DNA of 64,000 nucleotides from Roseomonas mucosa ATCC BAA-692 (GCF_000622225.1 NZ_JHWD01000008.1:124001-188000), one strand, 5' to 3'. Positions 8,057 through 20,982 are shown, counted from the stretch's first letter. A program made the numbers and translations. Notes: a model not told the origin generated them from the letters alone.

Positions 8057-9406
8057 ATGGAGCCGGAAATGGGAACGGATCTGGATTTCGCCGCGGCGAC
8101 CGGCGCCAACGATGGCGGCGTGGTGCGGATCCGGCGCGACCTGCACCGCTTCCCGGAGCTGGGCTTCCTGGAATACCGCACCGCCGCGAAGGTGGCCGTC
8201 ACGCTGGAACGGCTCGGCTGGTCGGTGAAGGCGGGGCCGGAGGTCATGGTGGAGGGCGAGATGCCCGGCCGCCCCTCCCCGGCCGAGACCGTGGCGGCGC
8301 GTGAGGCGGCGCTGGCGGCCGGCGCGCCGCCGGAATGGGTGGCGCGCATGCCGGGCGGCCAGACCGGGGTGGTGGCGGAGCTGCGGCGCGGCGACGGCCC
8401 CGTGCTCGCCTTCCGCTTCGACATGGACGCGCTGCCGGTGCGGGAGACGGAGGTGCTGGACCATGCGCCGAACCGGGAGGGCTTCCGCTCGCGCCGCGCC
8501 GGGGTGATGCATGCCTGCGGCCATGACGGGCACACCGCCATCGGCCTGGCCCTGGCCGCCCGCCTCGCATCGCCGACCGCGCGCTGGCGGGGCACGATCC
8601 GCCTGATCTTCCAGCCCGCCGAGGAAGGCGGACGCGGCGCCCGGCCCATGGTGGCTGCCGGCGTCGTGGACGGGGTCGACCATTTCTTCGCCGGGCATCT
8701 CGGCTGCCTGCTGCCCTCGGGCACGGTGGCGCCGGTGGCCACGGGCTTCCTCTATTCCAACAAGCTGGATGCCTTCCTGGAAGGCCGCGCCGCGCATGCC
8801 GCGATGGGACCGCAGGAAGGGCGCAACGCCCTGCTGGCCGGGGCCACGGCGGCGCTGAACCTGCACGCCATCAGCCGCCATGCCGAGGCACCGACCCTGG
8901 TGAATGTCGGAAGGATGGTGGCGGGCAGCGGCCGCAACGTGATCGCCGATTCCTGCCACCTCGTGCTGGAGGTACGCGGCGGCTCGCAGGCGGCACTGGA
9001 CTACATGGACCACCGGGCGCGGGAAGTGCTGGCCGGGGCGGCGGCGATGCAGGATGTCGCGCTGCGCATCGAGGAGATGGGCGGCAGCATCGGCGCCACG
9101 CCGAGCCCGGAGGCCGCCGCCATCGTGGCGGAGGTGGCGCGCACCGTGCCGGGGATCGCTCGGATCGAGCCGGAATGGCCGATCGGCGGCGGCGACGATG
9201 CCACGCTGATGCTGCGCCGGGTGCAGGAGCAGGGCGGCAGCGCGACCTACTTCCTGCTGGGGGCCGATCTCAAGGGCATCCACCACGCGGTGGATTTCGA
9301 CTTCGACGAGGCGGCCCTGCCGCAGGGAGTGGATCTCTTCGCCGGAATCGCGGAGCGCCTGCTGGGGCAGGACCGGCCACACCACCGGGACGGCGGCGAG
9401 GCCTGA
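8057..9406 (+). CDS. M20-family amidohydrolase, AbgA-like
   Basis: 449 aa metal-dependent amidohydrolase. Metal ligands are visible in HACGHDGHTA (about residues 153-162), QPAEEGGRGA, FAGHLG and the C-terminal IHHAVDFDFDE. An insertion between the first strand block and the substrate domain, containing AAGAPPEWVARMPGGQTGVVAEL, resembles AbgA of E. coli, part of the p-aminobenzoyl-glutamate hydrolase, rather than simple indole-acetyl amino acid hydrolases. E. coli AbgA is 436 aa. The ATG at 8057 follows AAGGA by seven bases. No abgB partner is adjacent, so the true substrate, probably an N-acyl or aminobenzoyl amino acid, is unsettled. Confidence 0.9.
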   Translation: MEPEMGTDLDFAAATGANDGGVVRIRRDLHRFPELGFLEYRTAAKVAVTLERLGWSVKAGPEVMVEGEMPGRPSPAETVAAREAALAAGAPPEWVARMPGGQTGVVAELRRGDGPVLAFRFDMDALPVRETEVLDHAPNREGFRSRRAGVMHACGHDGHTAIGLALAARLASPTARWRGTIRLIFQPAEEGGRGARPMVAAGVVDGVDHFFAGHLGCLLPSGTVAPVATGFLYSNKLDAFLEGRAAHAAMGPQEGRNALLAGATAALNLHAISRHAEAPTLVNVGRMVAGSGRNVIADSCHLVLEVRGGSQAALDYMDHRAREVLAGAAAMQDVALRIEEMGGSIGATPSPEAAAIVAEVARTVPGIARIEPEWPIGGGDDATLMLRRVQEQGGSATYFLLGADLKGIHHAVDFDFDEAALPQGVDLFAGIAERLLGQDRPHHRDGGEA

Positions 9407-9432
9407 GCTCCGGCTCCGCGGTCCGCATGGCC

Positions 9433-9963
9433 TCACGGATGGATATAGACGTAGCCCACCTGTTCCAGCGCCGCGATCTCGGCCACGCCGCTCGGCACGA
9501 CATCCTCGGGCTTCGCCCCATGAAGCTGGCCCAGGGAGATGTGCCGCGCGTTGAGCGTGTTCGCGCAGATAAGGAACCGCACGCCATCCGCGCGCAGGGC
9601 ATCCAGCTTGCCCGCGATCGCCTTGTCGGTGATCGCGAGCTTGAGCATATCCACGCCGGCGGAATGGTCCACCACGGCGATGCGCACATGCTCCTTGCCG
9701 ACCGCATTGATGTGGTTGCGGATATTGTCGAGCAGCCCGTTGAAGTAGGGCGCGTTCGCCTCGCCCGTCACATCCTCGCCCAGCACATGGCGGCGGAAGA
9801 AGATCTCCGCCTTGATGAAGATCGAGATATCCGCGCTGCCGCCGTTGTTGTGGTAGACGACCTTCTGGATCACCTCGGGCGCCGACCCGGTGGGCGCGGC
9901 CCTTGCCGGGCAGGCCCATGCCGCCAGCATCAGGGCCGAAAAGAGTGTCGCGACGGCTTTCAT
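9433..9963 (-). CDS. Exported DsrE/DsrF-like protein
   Basis: 176 aa. A signal peptide (ATLFSALMLAAWACPARA) precedes a DsrE-like fold: KVVYHNNGG near the N-terminus, RIAVVDHSAGVDML, RFLICANTLNARHIS with the cysteine often found in this family, and the C-terminal GYVYIHP. DsrE-type proteins handle sulfur relay in the cytoplasm, but exported relatives of this size are common in proteobacteria and have no established role. The start at 9963 gives the best signal peptide. It stands alone between the convergent amidohydrolase and the tetR gene, which points the same way. Confidence 0.82.
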   Translation of the reverse strand: MKAVATLFSALMLAAWACPARAAPTGSAPEVIQKVVYHNNGGSADISIFIKAEIFFRRHVLGEDVTGEANAPYFNGLLDNIRNHINAVGKEHVRIAVVDHSAGVDMLKLAITDKAIAGKLDALRADGVRFLICANTLNARHISLGQLHGAKPEDVVPSGVAEIAALEQVGYVYIHP

Positions 9964-10197
9964 TCCTGTCCTTGCCTCGGAAAACTTGCCGATCTGCGTA
10001 ATATGCTGCAACGCAACGGGAAACAGAATTCGTCATGGTTGCGCGTGACTACGGACCCGGCATGGGTTTTCCACACGCAGTGAGTTTGTGTATCCCTTGA
10101 GATTATCTTCATGCGTGCATAAATCGCGTCATTTCCCCCATGACACGAATGCGCCGGACAGCACCCCGATTCCAGCCCCGGCATGGTGTCGGAGCGG

Positions 10198-10812
10198 TCA
10201 GGCCGGCAATGCCTCCTCCGGGCGACGGCAGCCTTCGAGAACGAGGTCGGTGTGCAGCCGCACCACCTCCTCCGGCGTCAGGCGACCGTCCGGGCGGTAC
10301 CAGGTGCAGACGCCGGTCAGCATGGCCAGCATGGCATAGGCGGCGACCCGCGTATCGGCCAGGGCGAATCCCCCCGCCGCGACGCCCGCGTCCAGCAGGG
10401 CGATGAGCCGGCCCTCATAGCCCCGGCGCAGGGCCAGGATGGCGTCGCGGTTCCGCGGCTCCAGCGCGCGCAGCTCGAAATTCGCCACATAGACCTCGCG
10501 CTTCTTGTCCATGTGGTAGAGCAGGTGATGCGCCACGAAGGCGCGCACCTGCCCCCGGGGATCGGGCGGCGCGGCGTCCAGCGCGGCCTCCGTGCTGGCG
10601 AGCAGCGCCTCCATATGCTCGCGCACCAGGCCGAAGAGCAGTTCCTGCTTCGAGGAGATATGGTTGTAGAGCGAGGCAGGCTGGATTCCGACCTCCGCCG
10701 CGAGGTCGCGCAGGCTCATCGCCTCGAAGCCATGCTCGTGGATCAGGGTCAGCCCGACCTCGCGGATCAGCGCCGCCGTGCGGGGGCCGTTCGAGCCTGC
10801 GATACGCGCCAT
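10198..10812 (-). CDS. TetR/AcrR-family regulator, probable controller of the liu operon
   Basis: 204 aa. An N-terminal helix-turn-helix is seen at about residues 30-58 ([28 protein letters not shown]), followed by a helical ligand-binding domain. It is transcribed away from the leucine/isovalerate degradation operon with 108 bp between the start codons, the usual place for a local repressor. TetR-type regulators of these operons (LiuQ) are known in other proteobacteria, and an acyl-CoA is the likely ligand. A dyad at 10842-10861 in the shared upstream region could be its operator. Assignment as LiuQ rests on context. Confidence 0.88.
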   Translation of the reverse strand: MARIAGSNGPRTAALIREVGLTLIHEHGFEAMSLRDLAAEVGIQPASLYNHISSKQELLFGLVREHMEALLASTEAALDAAPPDPRGQVRAFVAHHLLYHMDKKREVYVANFELRALEPRNRDAILALRRGYEGRLIALLDAGVAAGGFALADTRVAAYAMLAMLTGVCTWYRPDGRLTPEEVVRLHTDLVLEGCRRPEEALPA

Positions 10813-10841
10813 CGTTTCCTTGACCTCTTCCCAGCCAGCAT

Positions 10842-10861
10842 AAACTTACGTATGTTCGTTT
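10842..10861. promoter_or_regulatory. Candidate TetR operator upstream of liuA
   Basis: An imperfect 20-bp dyad, AAACTTACGTATGTTCGTTT, symmetric at AAAC..AC.TA.GT..GTTT (14 of 20 positions match the reverse complement). It lies midway between the divergent tetR and liuA genes, about 60 bases before liuA, and just downstream of a TTGACC (10820-10825) that could be a -35 box. Binding by the adjacent regulator is inferred. Confidence 0.5.
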
Positions 10862-10920
10862 GCAACGAGGCCCGTCAGTGGCCCCATGTCCAAGCGTGCG
10901 CGTTCAGGGGAGGGTTACGC

Positions 10921-12090
10921 ATGTCCAGTGGCTTCCAGGGGCTGGATTTCGGCCTGGGCGAGACCACCGAGGCCCTGCGCGAGCAGGTCTCCGCCTTCGC
11001 ACGGCGGGAGATCGCTCCACGCGCCGCGGAGATCGACCGCGAGAACGCCTTCCCCAACGATCTCTGGCGCAAGTTCGGCGATCTCGGCCTGCTCGGCATC
11101 ACCGTGCCGGAGGAGCTGGGCGGCGCCGGCATGGGCTATCTCGACCACGTCGTGGCGCTGGAGGAGATCAGCCGCGCCTCCGCCTCGGTCGGGCTCAGCT
11201 ACGGCGCGCATTCCAATCTCTGCGTCAACCAGATCCGCCGCAACGGCAGCGGGGCGCAGAAGAGCCGCTACCTGCCGAAGCTGATCTCCGGCGAGCATAT
11301 CGGCGCCCTGGCGATGAGCGAGCCCGGCGCCGGATCGGACGTGGTGGGCATGCGGCTGCGAGCCGAAAAGCGCGGCGACCGCTACGTGCTCAACGGCAAC
11401 AAGATGTGGATCACCAACGGGCCGGATGCGGATGTGCTGGTGGTCTATGCCAAGACCGACCCCGAGGCCGGGCCGCGCGGCATCACCACCTTCGTGATCG
11501 AGAAGGGCTTCCGGGGCTTCTCCACGGCGCAGAAGCTGGACAAGCTCGGCATGCGCGGCTCCAACACCTGCGAGCTGGTCTTCCAGGATTGCGAGGTGCC
11601 GGAGGAGAACATCCTGGGCGGCCTCGGCCGGGGCGTGAACGTGCTGATGAGCGGGCTGGACTACGAGCGCGCCGTGCTCGCCGCCGGGCCGCTGGGCATC
11701 ATGCAGGCCTGCATGGATGTCGTGCTCCCCTATGTGCACGAGCGGAAGCAGTTCGGCCAGGCGATCGGCGAGTTCCAGCTCATGCAGGGCAAGCTGGCCG
11801 ACATGTACAGCACGCTCAGCGCCTGCCGCGCCTATGTCTATGCCGTGGCGCAGGCCTGCGACCGGGGACAGACAACGCGCAAGGACGCGGCGGGCGCGAT
11901 CCTCTACGCCGCCGAGAAGGCCACCTGGATGGCGCTGGAGGCGATCCAGTGCCTGGGCGGCAATGGCTACATCAACGAGTACCCGACCGGGCGCCTGCTG
12001 CGCGATGCCAAGCTCTACGAGATCGGCGCCGGGACGAGCGAGATCCGCCGGATGCTGATCGGGCGGGAACTCTTCCGGGAAACGGCGTGA
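10921..12090 (+). CDS. liuA: Isovaleryl-CoA dehydrogenase LiuA
   Basis: 389 aa acyl-CoA dehydrogenase that oxidises isovaleryl-CoA to 3-methylcrotonyl-CoA with FAD and electron-transfer flavoprotein. Family signatures are [16 protein letters not shown] (about residues 129-144), [19 protein letters not shown], and the C-terminal [19 protein letters not shown]. The catalytic glutamate is placed as in isovaleryl-CoA dehydrogenases, in GLDYERAVL (E249), not in the C-terminal position used by short-chain enzymes. It is the first gene of the operon, with GGGAGGG before the ATG at 10921; liuB begins 10 bases after the stop. Confidence 0.95.
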   Translation: MSSGFQGLDFGLGETTEALREQVSAFARREIAPRAAEIDRENAFPNDLWRKFGDLGLLGITVPEELGGAGMGYLDHVVALEEISRASASVGLSYGAHSNLCVNQIRRNGSGAQKSRYLPKLISGEHIGALAMSEPGAGSDVVGMRLRAEKRGDRYVLNGNKMWITNGPDADVLVVYAKTDPEAGPRGITTFVIEKGFRGFSTAQKLDKLGMRGSNTCELVFQDCEVPEENILGGLGRGVNVLMSGLDYERAVLAAGPLGIMQACMDVVLPYVHERKQFGQAIGEFQLMQGKLADMYSTLSACRAYVYAVAQACDRGQTTRKDAAGAILYAAEKATWMALEAIQCLGGNGYINEYPTGRLLRDAKLYEIGAGTSEIRRMLIGRELFRETA

Positions 12091-12100
12091 GGCGCGGGCC

Positions 12101-13708
<1,608 letters not shown>

Positions 13709-13716
13709 GGACCGCC

Positions 13717-14532
13717 ATGAACGACACCATCCTGCTGCAGATCGACCCGCGCGGCGTGGCGCGGCTCACCCTGAACCGGCCAGAGCGGCACAATGCCTTC
13801 GACGACGCGCTGATCGCCGGGCTGTCCGCGGCGCTGGAGGAGCTGGGCGAGGACCCGCGCGTGCGCGCCGTGGTGCTGACCGGCGCCGGGCGCTCCTTCT
13901 CCGCCGGGGCGGACCTCGACTGGATGCGGCGCATGGCGGAACATTCGCACCAGGACAACCTCGCCGACGCGGCGAAGCTGGCGCGGCTGATGCACCTGCT
14001 CGCCCGCCTGCCGAAACCGACCCTGGCGCTGGTGCAGGGCGCGGCCTATGGCGGCGGCGTCGGGCTCGCCTGCTGCTGCGACGTGGTGCTGGCCGCCGAC
14101 ACGGCTCGCTTCTGCCTGAGCGAGGTGCGGCTGGGCCTGACACCTGCCACCATCAGCCCCTATGTCGTCGCCGCCATCGGGGCGCGGCAGGCGCGCCGCT
14201 ACTTCACCACCGCCGAGGTGATCCCACCCCACCGGGCGCTGGAGATCGGGCTGGTGCATGAGGTGGTGCCGGCGGCGGAGCTGGAAGCAGAGGCGGAGAA
14301 GGTGCTGGAGGCGCTGCTGCAAGGGGCTCCGGGTGCGCAGGCGGCGGCCAAGGACCTCGTCTTCCTCTGCGAGGGACGCGTGGTGGACGAGGCCTTGTCC
14401 GCCGAAACCGGCCGGCGCATCGCCGAGCGGCGCGCCTCGGAGGAAGGGCGCGAGGGACTGGGCGCCTTCCTCGGCAAGCGCCCTCCGTCCTGGCGCATCC
14501 TCCAACGTATGCCGCCCGAGCGCATGAACTGA
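13717..14532 (+). CDS. liuC: Enoyl-CoA hydratase/isomerase family, probable methylglutaconyl-CoA hydratase LiuC
   Basis: 271 aa crotonase-fold protein expected to hydrate 3-methylglutaconyl-CoA to HMG-CoA. Oxyanion-hole blocks are GRSFSAGADLDWMRRM (about residues 50-65) and QGAAYGGGVGLACCCDVVLA; SEVRLGLTPATISPYV carries the expected glutamate region. Sequence alone does not separate it from other crotonases; the assignment rests on its place between the two carboxylase subunits and before HMG-CoA lyase. It begins eight bases after liuB. Confidence 0.92.
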   Translation: MNDTILLQIDPRGVARLTLNRPERHNAFDDALIAGLSAALEELGEDPRVRAVVLTGAGRSFSAGADLDWMRRMAEHSHQDNLADAAKLARLMHLLARLPKPTLALVQGAAYGGGVGLACCCDVVLAADTARFCLSEVRLGLTPATISPYVVAAIGARQARRYFTTAEVIPPHRALEIGLVHEVVPAAELEAEAEKVLEALLQGAPGAQAAAKDLVFLCEGRVVDEALSAETGRRIAERRASEEGREGLGAFLGKRPPSWRILQRMPPERMN

Positions 14533-14542
14533 GGACGAGGCG

Positions 14543-16549
14543 ATGTTCCGCAAGATCCTCATCGCCAATCGCGGCGAGATCGCCTGCCGGGTGATCCGCA
14601 CCGCGCGGCGTCTCGGCATCGGCAGCGTCGCGGTCTATTCCGAGGCCGACCGCGCGGCGCGGCACGTCCATCTCGCCGACGAGGCCTATCCCATCGGCCC
14701 GGCCCCGGCGCGGGAAAGCTATCTCTCCATCCCCCGCATCCTTGATGCCGCGCGGCGCTCCGGGGCGGAGGCGATCCATCCCGGCTACGGCTTCCTGTCC
14801 GAGAACGCGGAATTCGCCGAGGCCTGCGCGACGGCCGGGATCGCCTTCATTGGCCCGCCAGTCGCGGCGATCCGCGCCATGGGCTCGAAATCCGCCGCCA
14901 AGTCGATCATGGAACGCTCCGGCGTGCCGCTGGTGCCGGGCTATCACGGCGAGCGCCAGGAGATGGCTCTGCTGGCCGAGGAAGCGGCACGGATCGGCTA
15001 TCCCGTGCTGATCAAGGCCTCGGCGGGCGGTGGCGGCAAGGGCATGCGCGTGGTCGAGGCGGCTGGCGATCTGGAGGCGGCCATCGAGGGCGCCAAGCGC
15101 GAGGCCAGGGCCTCCTTCGGCGACGACCATGTGCTGATCGAGAAGTACCTGACCCGGCCCCGCCATATCGAGATCCAGGTCTTCGCCGACACGCAGGGCA
15201 ACGCCGTCTCGCTCTTCGAGCGCGACTGCTCCATCCAGCGCCGGCACCAGAAGGTGATCGAGGAGGCCCCCGCCCCGGGGCTGGACGAGGCGCAGCGGCG
15301 CGCGATGGGCGAAGCTGCGATCGCCGCCGCGCGGGCCGTGGGCTATGTCGGCGCCGGCACGGTGGAGTTCATCGCGGAAGACGGGCGCTTCTTCTTCATG
15401 GAGATGAACACCCGCCTCCAGGTGGAGCATCCCGTCACCGAGGCGATCACCGGGCAGGACCTCGTGGAGTGGCAGCTCCGCGTCGCCGCCGGCGAGCCGT
15501 TGCCGCTGCGGCAGGAAGACCTCCGCATCCAGGGACACGCCATCGAGGCGCGGATCTATGCCGAGGACCCGTCGCGCGACTTCCTGCCCTCCACCGGCAC
15601 GCTGGCGCATCTGCGCCAGCCACGCGAGAGCGACGGCGTGCGCGTCGATACCGGCGTGCGCCAGGGCGACGCGATCACGCCGAACTACGACCCGATGATC
15701 GCCAAGCTGATCGTGCATGGCGAGGACCGTGACGCGGCGGCGCAGCGCCTCGCGGCGGCGCTGGCGGAATACGAGGTGGTGGGGGTGCGCACCAACCTCG
15801 CCTTGCTGCGCGCCCTGGCCACGCATCCCGCCTTCCTGGCGGCGGATCTCGACACCGGCTTCATCGCCCGGCACCCGGAGGTGCTGGAAGGTTCCGCCGA
15901 GCCCGTGCCGGACACGCCGGCCTGGGCGGCGGCCGCCTGGACGGTGCTGCAGGAGGAAGCACGGACCGCCGGGGCGGCGGCGCGGGGGTCGGGCGATCCC
16001 TTCTCGCCCTGGGCCTGTGCCGATGCCTGGCGGATGAACGGGGCGGGCTACCAGGATCTGCTCTTCGAGGCCGGGGGCGAGCGCGTGGCGCTGCGCGCGG
16101 CGCTGCGCCGGGACGGATCGCTGGACCTCGCCCTGCCCGGCGGCAACAGCGCGCATGTGGCGGCGGAGGAGACGGAGGACGGGCTGCGCCTGCGCCTCGA
16201 CGGCGTGCAGCACCGGATGGCCGTGGCACGGCAGGGCGACATGCTGACCGTGCTGCGCGGCGGCCTCGGCGTGCGGCTGCGCGTGCTCGATCCGCTGGCG
16301 CCGCCCGAAAGCCAGGCCGCCGGCGGCGACCGCGTGATCGCCCCGATCCCCGCCCGGGTGACGCGCGTCCTGGTTTCCCCCGGCGACAAGGTGGCCAAGG
16401 GCACGCCCCTGCTGGTCCTGGAAGCGATGAAGATGGAGCTCACCCTCTCCGCCCCCGCCGGGGGCGTGGTGGAGAGCATCCGCCATGGCGTGGACGAGAT
16501 GGTGGAGGAAGGCACGCAGCTCGTGACCTTCGCAACGGAGGCGGCGTGA
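14543..16549 (+). CDS. liuD: Methylcrotonoyl-CoA carboxylase, biotin-carrying (alpha) subunit LiuD
   Basis: 668 aa. Residues about 1-450 form biotin carboxylase: N-terminal [22 protein letters not shown]-grasp glycine loop [31 protein letters not shown], and [15 protein letters not shown] linker domain follows, and the C-terminal biotinyl domain carries EAMKMEL with K630 as the biotinylated lysine. Together with LiuB it forms methylcrotonoyl-CoA carboxylase. Length is normal for the alpha subunit. Its stop TGA overlaps the ATG of the next gene, so the lyase is translationally coupled. Confidence 0.96.
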   Translation: MFRKILIANRGEIACRVIRTARRLGIGSVAVYSEADRAARHVHLADEAYPIGPAPARESYLSIPRILDAARRSGAEAIHPGYGFLSENAEFAEACATAGIAFIGPPVAAIRAMGSKSAAKSIMERSGVPLVPGYHGERQEMALLAEEAARIGYPVLIKASAGGGGKGMRVVEAAGDLEAAIEGAKREARASFGDDHVLIEKYLTRPRHIEIQVFADTQGNAVSLFERDCSIQRRHQKVIEEAPAPGLDEAQRRAMGEAAIAAARAVGYVGAGTVEFIAEDGRFFFMEMNTRLQVEHPVTEAITGQDLVEWQLRVAAGEPLPLRQEDLRIQGHAIEARIYAEDPSRDFLPSTGTLAHLRQPRESDGVRVDTGVRQGDAITPNYDPMIAKLIVHGEDRDAAAQRLAAALAEYEVVGVRTNLALLRALATHPAFLAADLDTGFIARHPEVLEGSAEPVPDTPAWAAAAWTVLQEEARTAGAAARGSGDPFSPWACADAWRMNGAGYQDLLFEAGGERVALRAALRRDGSLDLALPGGNSAHVAAEETEDGLRLRLDGVQHRMAVARQGDMLTVLRGGLGVRLRVLDPLAPPESQAAGGDRVIAPIPARVTRVLVSPGDKVAKGTPLLVLEAMKMELTLSAPAGGVVESIRHGVDEMVEEGTQLVTFATEAA

Positions 16550-17487
16550 TGTTCCCCGGTCATGTCCGCATCGTGGAGATGGGTCCGCGCGACGGGCTGC
16601 AGAACGAGGCACGGCCCGTTTCCGTCGCCACGAGGATCGCGCTGGTCGAAGCCCTGGCCGATGCCGGCCTCCGCAGCATCGAGGCGGGCAGCTTCGTCTC
16701 TCCGAAATGGGTGCCGCAGATGGCGGGCACGGCGGAGGTGCTGGCCGGGCTCACGCCGCGCCCCGGCGTGGACTATCCCGTGCTGGTGCCGAACCTGAAG
16801 GGGCTGGAAGCGGCGCTGGCCGCCGGGGCACGAGAGATCGCGGTCTTCGGCGCGGCCTCGGAGAGCTTCTCGCGCGCCAACATCAACTGCTCCATCGCCG
16901 AGAGCCTGGAGCGCTTCGCCTCGGTGGTGGAGCGGGCGCTCGCCGCCGGACTGCGGGTACGCGGCTATGTCTCCTGCGTGCTCGGCTGCCCCTATGAAGG
17001 CGCCGTGTCGCCGGAGGCCGTGGCGCGCGTCGCGGCCGCGCTGGCCGGCATGGGCTGCTACGAGGTCTCGCTCGGCGACACGATCGGCACGGGCACGCCG
17101 CTCGCCGCGCGGCGGATGGTCGAGGTTGTGGCGGAGCATGTGCCGCTGGAACGGTTGGCGCTGCATTTCCACGACACCTATGGCCAGGCGCTGGCGAATA
17201 TCCTGGCCTGCCTGGAGCTTGGCGTCTCGGTGGTGGACAGCGCCGTGGCCGGGCTGGGCGGTTGCCCCTATGCCAAGGGTGCCTCGGGCAATGTCGCGAC
17301 GGAGGACGTGGTCTACATGCTCGACGGCATGGGCATCGGGACCGGCGTGGACCTCCCCCGCCTCGCCGCGGCGGGGCGCATGATCTGCGCAGCGCTGGAA
17401 CGTGAGCCGGCTTCCAGGGTGGCACGGGCGCTCGCCGCCAGAACCAATGAATGGGAGGTCCAGGAACCTCAGGTTCCTGGCGGATAG
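16549..17487 (+). CDS. liuE: Hydroxymethylglutaryl-CoA lyase LiuE
   Basis: 312 aa TIM-barrel lyase that splits HMG-CoA into acetyl-CoA and acetoacetate, ending leucine breakdown. Signatures are [11 protein letters not shown] at the N-terminus (metal-binding Asp), [27 protein letters not shown] with the metal histidines, and [16 protein letters not shown] with the catalytic cysteine. The ATG at 16549 overlaps the liuD stop. The last 13 codons or so and the TAG stop fall inside an intergenic double-hairpin element (17460-17523), giving an unusual tail ending in [10 protein letters not shown]; the original stop was probably lost when the element arose there. Confidence 0.95.
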   Translation: MFPGHVRIVEMGPRDGLQNEARPVSVATRIALVEALADAGLRSIEAGSFVSPKWVPQMAGTAEVLAGLTPRPGVDYPVLVPNLKGLEAALAAGAREIAVFGAASESFSRANINCSIAESLERFASVVERALAAGLRVRGYVSCVLGCPYEGAVSPEAVARVAAALAGMGCYEVSLGDTIGTGTPLAARRMVEVVAEHVPLERLALHFHDTYGQALANILACLELGVSVVDSAVAGLGGCPYAKGASGNVATEDVVYMLDGMGIGTGVDLPRLAAAGRMICAALEREPASRVARALAARTNEWEVQEPQVPGG

Positions 17488-17523
17488 GGGGTCCGGGGGA
17501 AAGGCGGCGCCTTTCCTCCCGGG
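17460..17523 (+). repeat. Double-hairpin intergenic element, copy 3 (overlaps liuE 3' end)
   Basis: Hairpin 1 is perfect: CCAGGAACC (17460-17468), loop TCA, GGTTCCTGG (17472-17480). The spacer CGGATAGGGGGT supplies the liuE stop TAG at 17485-17487. Hairpin 2 is CCGGGGGAAAGGC (17493-17505), loop GGC, then GCCTTTCC-T-CCCGG with one bulged T. The stem could weaken read-through into the acyl-CoA synthetase gene. Confidence 0.85.
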
Positions 17524-17559
17524 AGGCCCTCCGGAAGAAGCCAAGGGAGGACAGACAGG

Positions 17560-19266
17560 ATGGGTGCCGGGGAACTCAGCTATGTCCATGGGGCCTGCGA
17601 GACGCCGCTGCTGAGCGACACGATCGGGCAGCGGCTGGACCGCACGGCGGAGACCTGGCCGGGCCGGCCGGCGCTGATCGACCGGGGCCAGGGCGTGCGC
17701 TGGAACTGGACGGAGCTGCGGGAGCAGGTGGACCGGCTGGCGGCGGGCTTCCTGGCGCTCGGGCTGCGGCGGGGCGAGCGGGTCGGCATCTGGTCGCTGA
17801 ACCGGGTGGAATGGGCGCTGACCCAGTTCGCCGCGGCGCGCGCCGGCCTGGTGCTGGTGACGATCAACCCGGCCTACCGGCTGCACGAGTTGGAGTTCGC
17901 GCTGAACAAGGTGGGCTGCGCCGCGCTGGTGACGGCCACGTCCTTCAAGACCAGCGACTATGCCGGGATGCTGCGGCAGATCGCGCCGGAGCTGGACAGC
18001 GGCCCACCGGGGAAGCTGCGCGCGGCACGGCTGCCGGCGCTGCGGGTGGTGATCCAGCTCGGCGGCCCCGTTTCCTCCGCCCCATTGGCCGGTGCCCTGC
18101 CCTTCGCCGATGTGCTGGCCCTGGGCGGGGAGCGGGAACGCACGGCACTGCGGGAACTGGGCCCGGCATTGCAGTTCGACGACCCCATCAACATCCAGTT
18201 CACCAGTGGCACCACCGGTACGCCGAAGGGCGTCACGCTGTCGCACCACAACATCCTGAACAACGGCTATTTCGTCGGGCAGGCGATGCGCCTGACCGAA
18301 GAGGACCGGATCTGCGTGCCCGTGCCGCTCTACCACTGCTTCGGCATGGTGATGGGCAACCTCGCCGCGCTGACGCACGGCGCCTGCCTGGTCTATCCGG
18401 GCGAGGGCTTCGACCCGGTGGCGGCGCTGGAGGCCGTCGAGGCGGAGCGCTGCACCGCGCTCTATGGCGTGCCGACCATGTTTATCGCCGAGCTCGACCA
18501 CCCGCGCTTCGCGGAGTTCGACCTGTCCTCGCTGCGCACGGGGATCATGGCGGGTTCCCCCTGTCCCATCGAGGTGATGAAGCGCGTCACCAGTCGCATG
18601 AACATGCGCGACCTCACCATCTGCTATGGCATGACCGAGACCAGCCCGGTCAGCTTCCAGAGCGCGGTGGACGATCCGCTGGAACGGCGCGTCTCCACCG
18701 TCGGGCGCATCCACCCGCATCTGGAGGTGAAGATCATCGACACCGAGGGGCGGATCGTGCCGCGCGGGCAGCCGGGCGAGCTCTGCACCCGCGGCTATTC
18801 GGTGATGCTGGGCTACTGGGACGAGGCGGCGCGGACGGCGGAGGCGGTCGACCCGGCGCGGTGGATGCACACGGGCGACCTCGCCACCATCGACGAGGAG
18901 GGCTACTGCAACATCGTCGGCCGGATCAAGGACCTGGTGATCCGGGGCGGCGAGAACCTGTATCCGCGCGAGATCGAGGAGTTCCTCTACCGCCACCCGA
19001 AGATCCAGGACGTGCAGGTCTTCGGCGTGCCCGACCCACGCTATGGCGAGGAGCTCTGCGCCTGGATCCGCATCCGGCCGGGCGAGATGCTGACGGTGGA
19101 GGAGGTGCGCGGCTTCTGCGAGGGGCAGATCGCGCACCAGAAGATCCCGAGATACGTGCAGTTCGTTAACGAATTTCCCATGACCGTGACCGGCAAGATC
19201 CAGAAATTCCTCATGCGCCGGCAGATGGAGGAGGAGCTGGGCCTGACGCGCCAGGAGACCGCCTGA
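17560..19266 (+). CDS. AMP-forming acyl-CoA synthetase
   Basis: 568 aa member of the ANL superfamily that activates a carboxylic acid to its CoA thioester through an acyl-adenylate. Core motifs are the phosphate loop [11 protein letters not shown] (residues 214-224), [43 protein letters not shown], and the C-terminal catalytic-lysine motif [11 protein letters not shown]. Full-length proteins of this type resemble medium-chain or branched-chain acyl-CoA ligases (ACSF2-like). Its place between the liu genes and an ABC importer suggests it activates an imported branched acid such as isovalerate, or acetoacetate released by LiuE; neither can be chosen from sequence alone. Confidence 0.93.
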   Translation: MGAGELSYVHGACETPLLSDTIGQRLDRTAETWPGRPALIDRGQGVRWNWTELREQVDRLAAGFLALGLRRGERVGIWSLNRVEWALTQFAAARAGLVLVTINPAYRLHELEFALNKVGCAALVTATSFKTSDYAGMLRQIAPELDSGPPGKLRAARLPALRVVIQLGGPVSSAPLAGALPFADVLALGGERERTALRELGPALQFDDPINIQFTSGTTGTPKGVTLSHHNILNNGYFVGQAMRLTEEDRICVPVPLYHCFGMVMGNLAALTHGACLVYPGEGFDPVAALEAVEAERCTALYGVPTMFIAELDHPRFAEFDLSSLRTGIMAGSPCPIEVMKRVTSRMNMRDLTICYGMTETSPVSFQSAVDDPLERRVSTVGRIHPHLEVKIIDTEGRIVPRGQPGELCTRGYSVMLGYWDEAARTAEAVDPARWMHTGDLATIDEEGYCNIVGRIKDLVIRGGENLYPREIEEFLYRHPKIQDVQVFGVPDPRYGEELCAWIRIRPGEMLTVEEVRGFCEGQIAHQKIPRYVQFVNEFPMTVTGKIQKFLMRRQMEEELGLTRQETA

Positions 19267-19372
19267 GGGCGGGGCGGGCGGGTTGGTGGGGGATGCCACG
19301 ATCCCGCTTGCGCCGGGGGGCGGCTTCGCCTTAACTCCTGTGCAAGACTGAAAAGAACGAGGAAGCATCCGG

Positions 19373-20141
19373 GTGGCCGACTACATCCTGGAGACCGAGG
19401 ACATGACCAAGGAGTTCCGCGGATTCGCCGCGGTCTCCGGGGTGAACCTGCGCGTGCAACGCGGCAGCATCCATGGACTGATCGGCCCCAACGGGGCGGG
19501 CAAGACGACCTGCTTCAACCTGCTGACGAAGTTCCTCCAGCCGACACGCGGCCGCATCCGCTATAACGGCCGCGACATCACCGCGATGAAGCCCGCCGAG
19601 GTGGCCCGGCTGGGCCTCGTGCGCTCCTTCCAGATCTCGGCGGTCTTTCCCCACCTGACGGTGCTGGAGAACGTCCGCCTGGCCTTGCAGCGGGAGCGCG
19701 GCGGCTCCTTCGACTTCTGGCGGCGCGAATCCGTGCTCACCCGCTACGACGCCCGGGCGATGGAGCTGCTGGCCGAGGTCGGGTTGGCCAATGCCGCCGG
19801 GCTGACGGCGGGCTCGCTTTCCTATGGCCGCAAGCGGGCGCTGGAGATCGCCACCACCCTGGCGCTGGAACCGGAGATGATGCTCCTGGACGAGCCTACC
19901 GCCGGCATGACGCACGAGGACGTGGACCGCGTCACCGCCCTGGTGAAGCGCGTGGCCGCGGGCCGCACCGTGCTGATGGTGGAGCACAACCTGAAGGTGG
20001 TGGAGGGGCTCTGCGACCGGATCACCGTGCTGACACGCGGGCGCATCCTGGCGGAAGGTCCCTATGCCGAGGTCTCGCGCAACCCGGAGGTCGTGGCCGC
20101 CTATCTCGGCACCGACCCCACCATCGCCGGAGGCACCGCCC

Positions 20142-20152
<11 letters not shown>
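19373..20152 (+). CDS. LIV/HAAT-type ABC transporter ATPase (LivG-like)
   Basis: 259 aa nucleotide-binding subunit. It shows Walker A GPNGAGKTT, a signature-like LSYGRKRALEIATTL in place of the usual LSGGQ, Walker B EMMLLDEPTAG, and the LivG-type C-terminal extension ending in VVAAYLG. The start is GTG at 19373 with GAGGAAG upstream. It is the first gene of a five-gene importer (ATPase, ATPase, binding protein, two permeases) following the acyl-CoA synthetase after a 106 bp gap. It overlaps the second ATPase by 11 bases. Confidence 0.95.
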
Positions 20153-20891
<739 letters not shown>

Positions 20892-20894
20892 CCC

Positions 20895-20923
20895 CCGCCC
20901 CGCCCGGCTTTCCGGCGGGGCGG
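20895..20923 (+). terminator. GC-rich hairpin between livF-like and binding-protein genes
   Basis: CCGCCCCGCC-CGG (20895-20907) pairs with CCGG-CGGGGCGG (20912-20923) around a CTTT loop, giving a stem of about 12 bp with one bulge. No U tract follows, so it is more likely a partial attenuator or an RNA processing/stability site than a full terminator. Confidence 0.45.
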
Positions 20924-20982
20924 ATGCAGGAAACGGGCGGCAACGCCGCCGGAAACCAACGAAAGCCAGGGAAACCCCAGGA

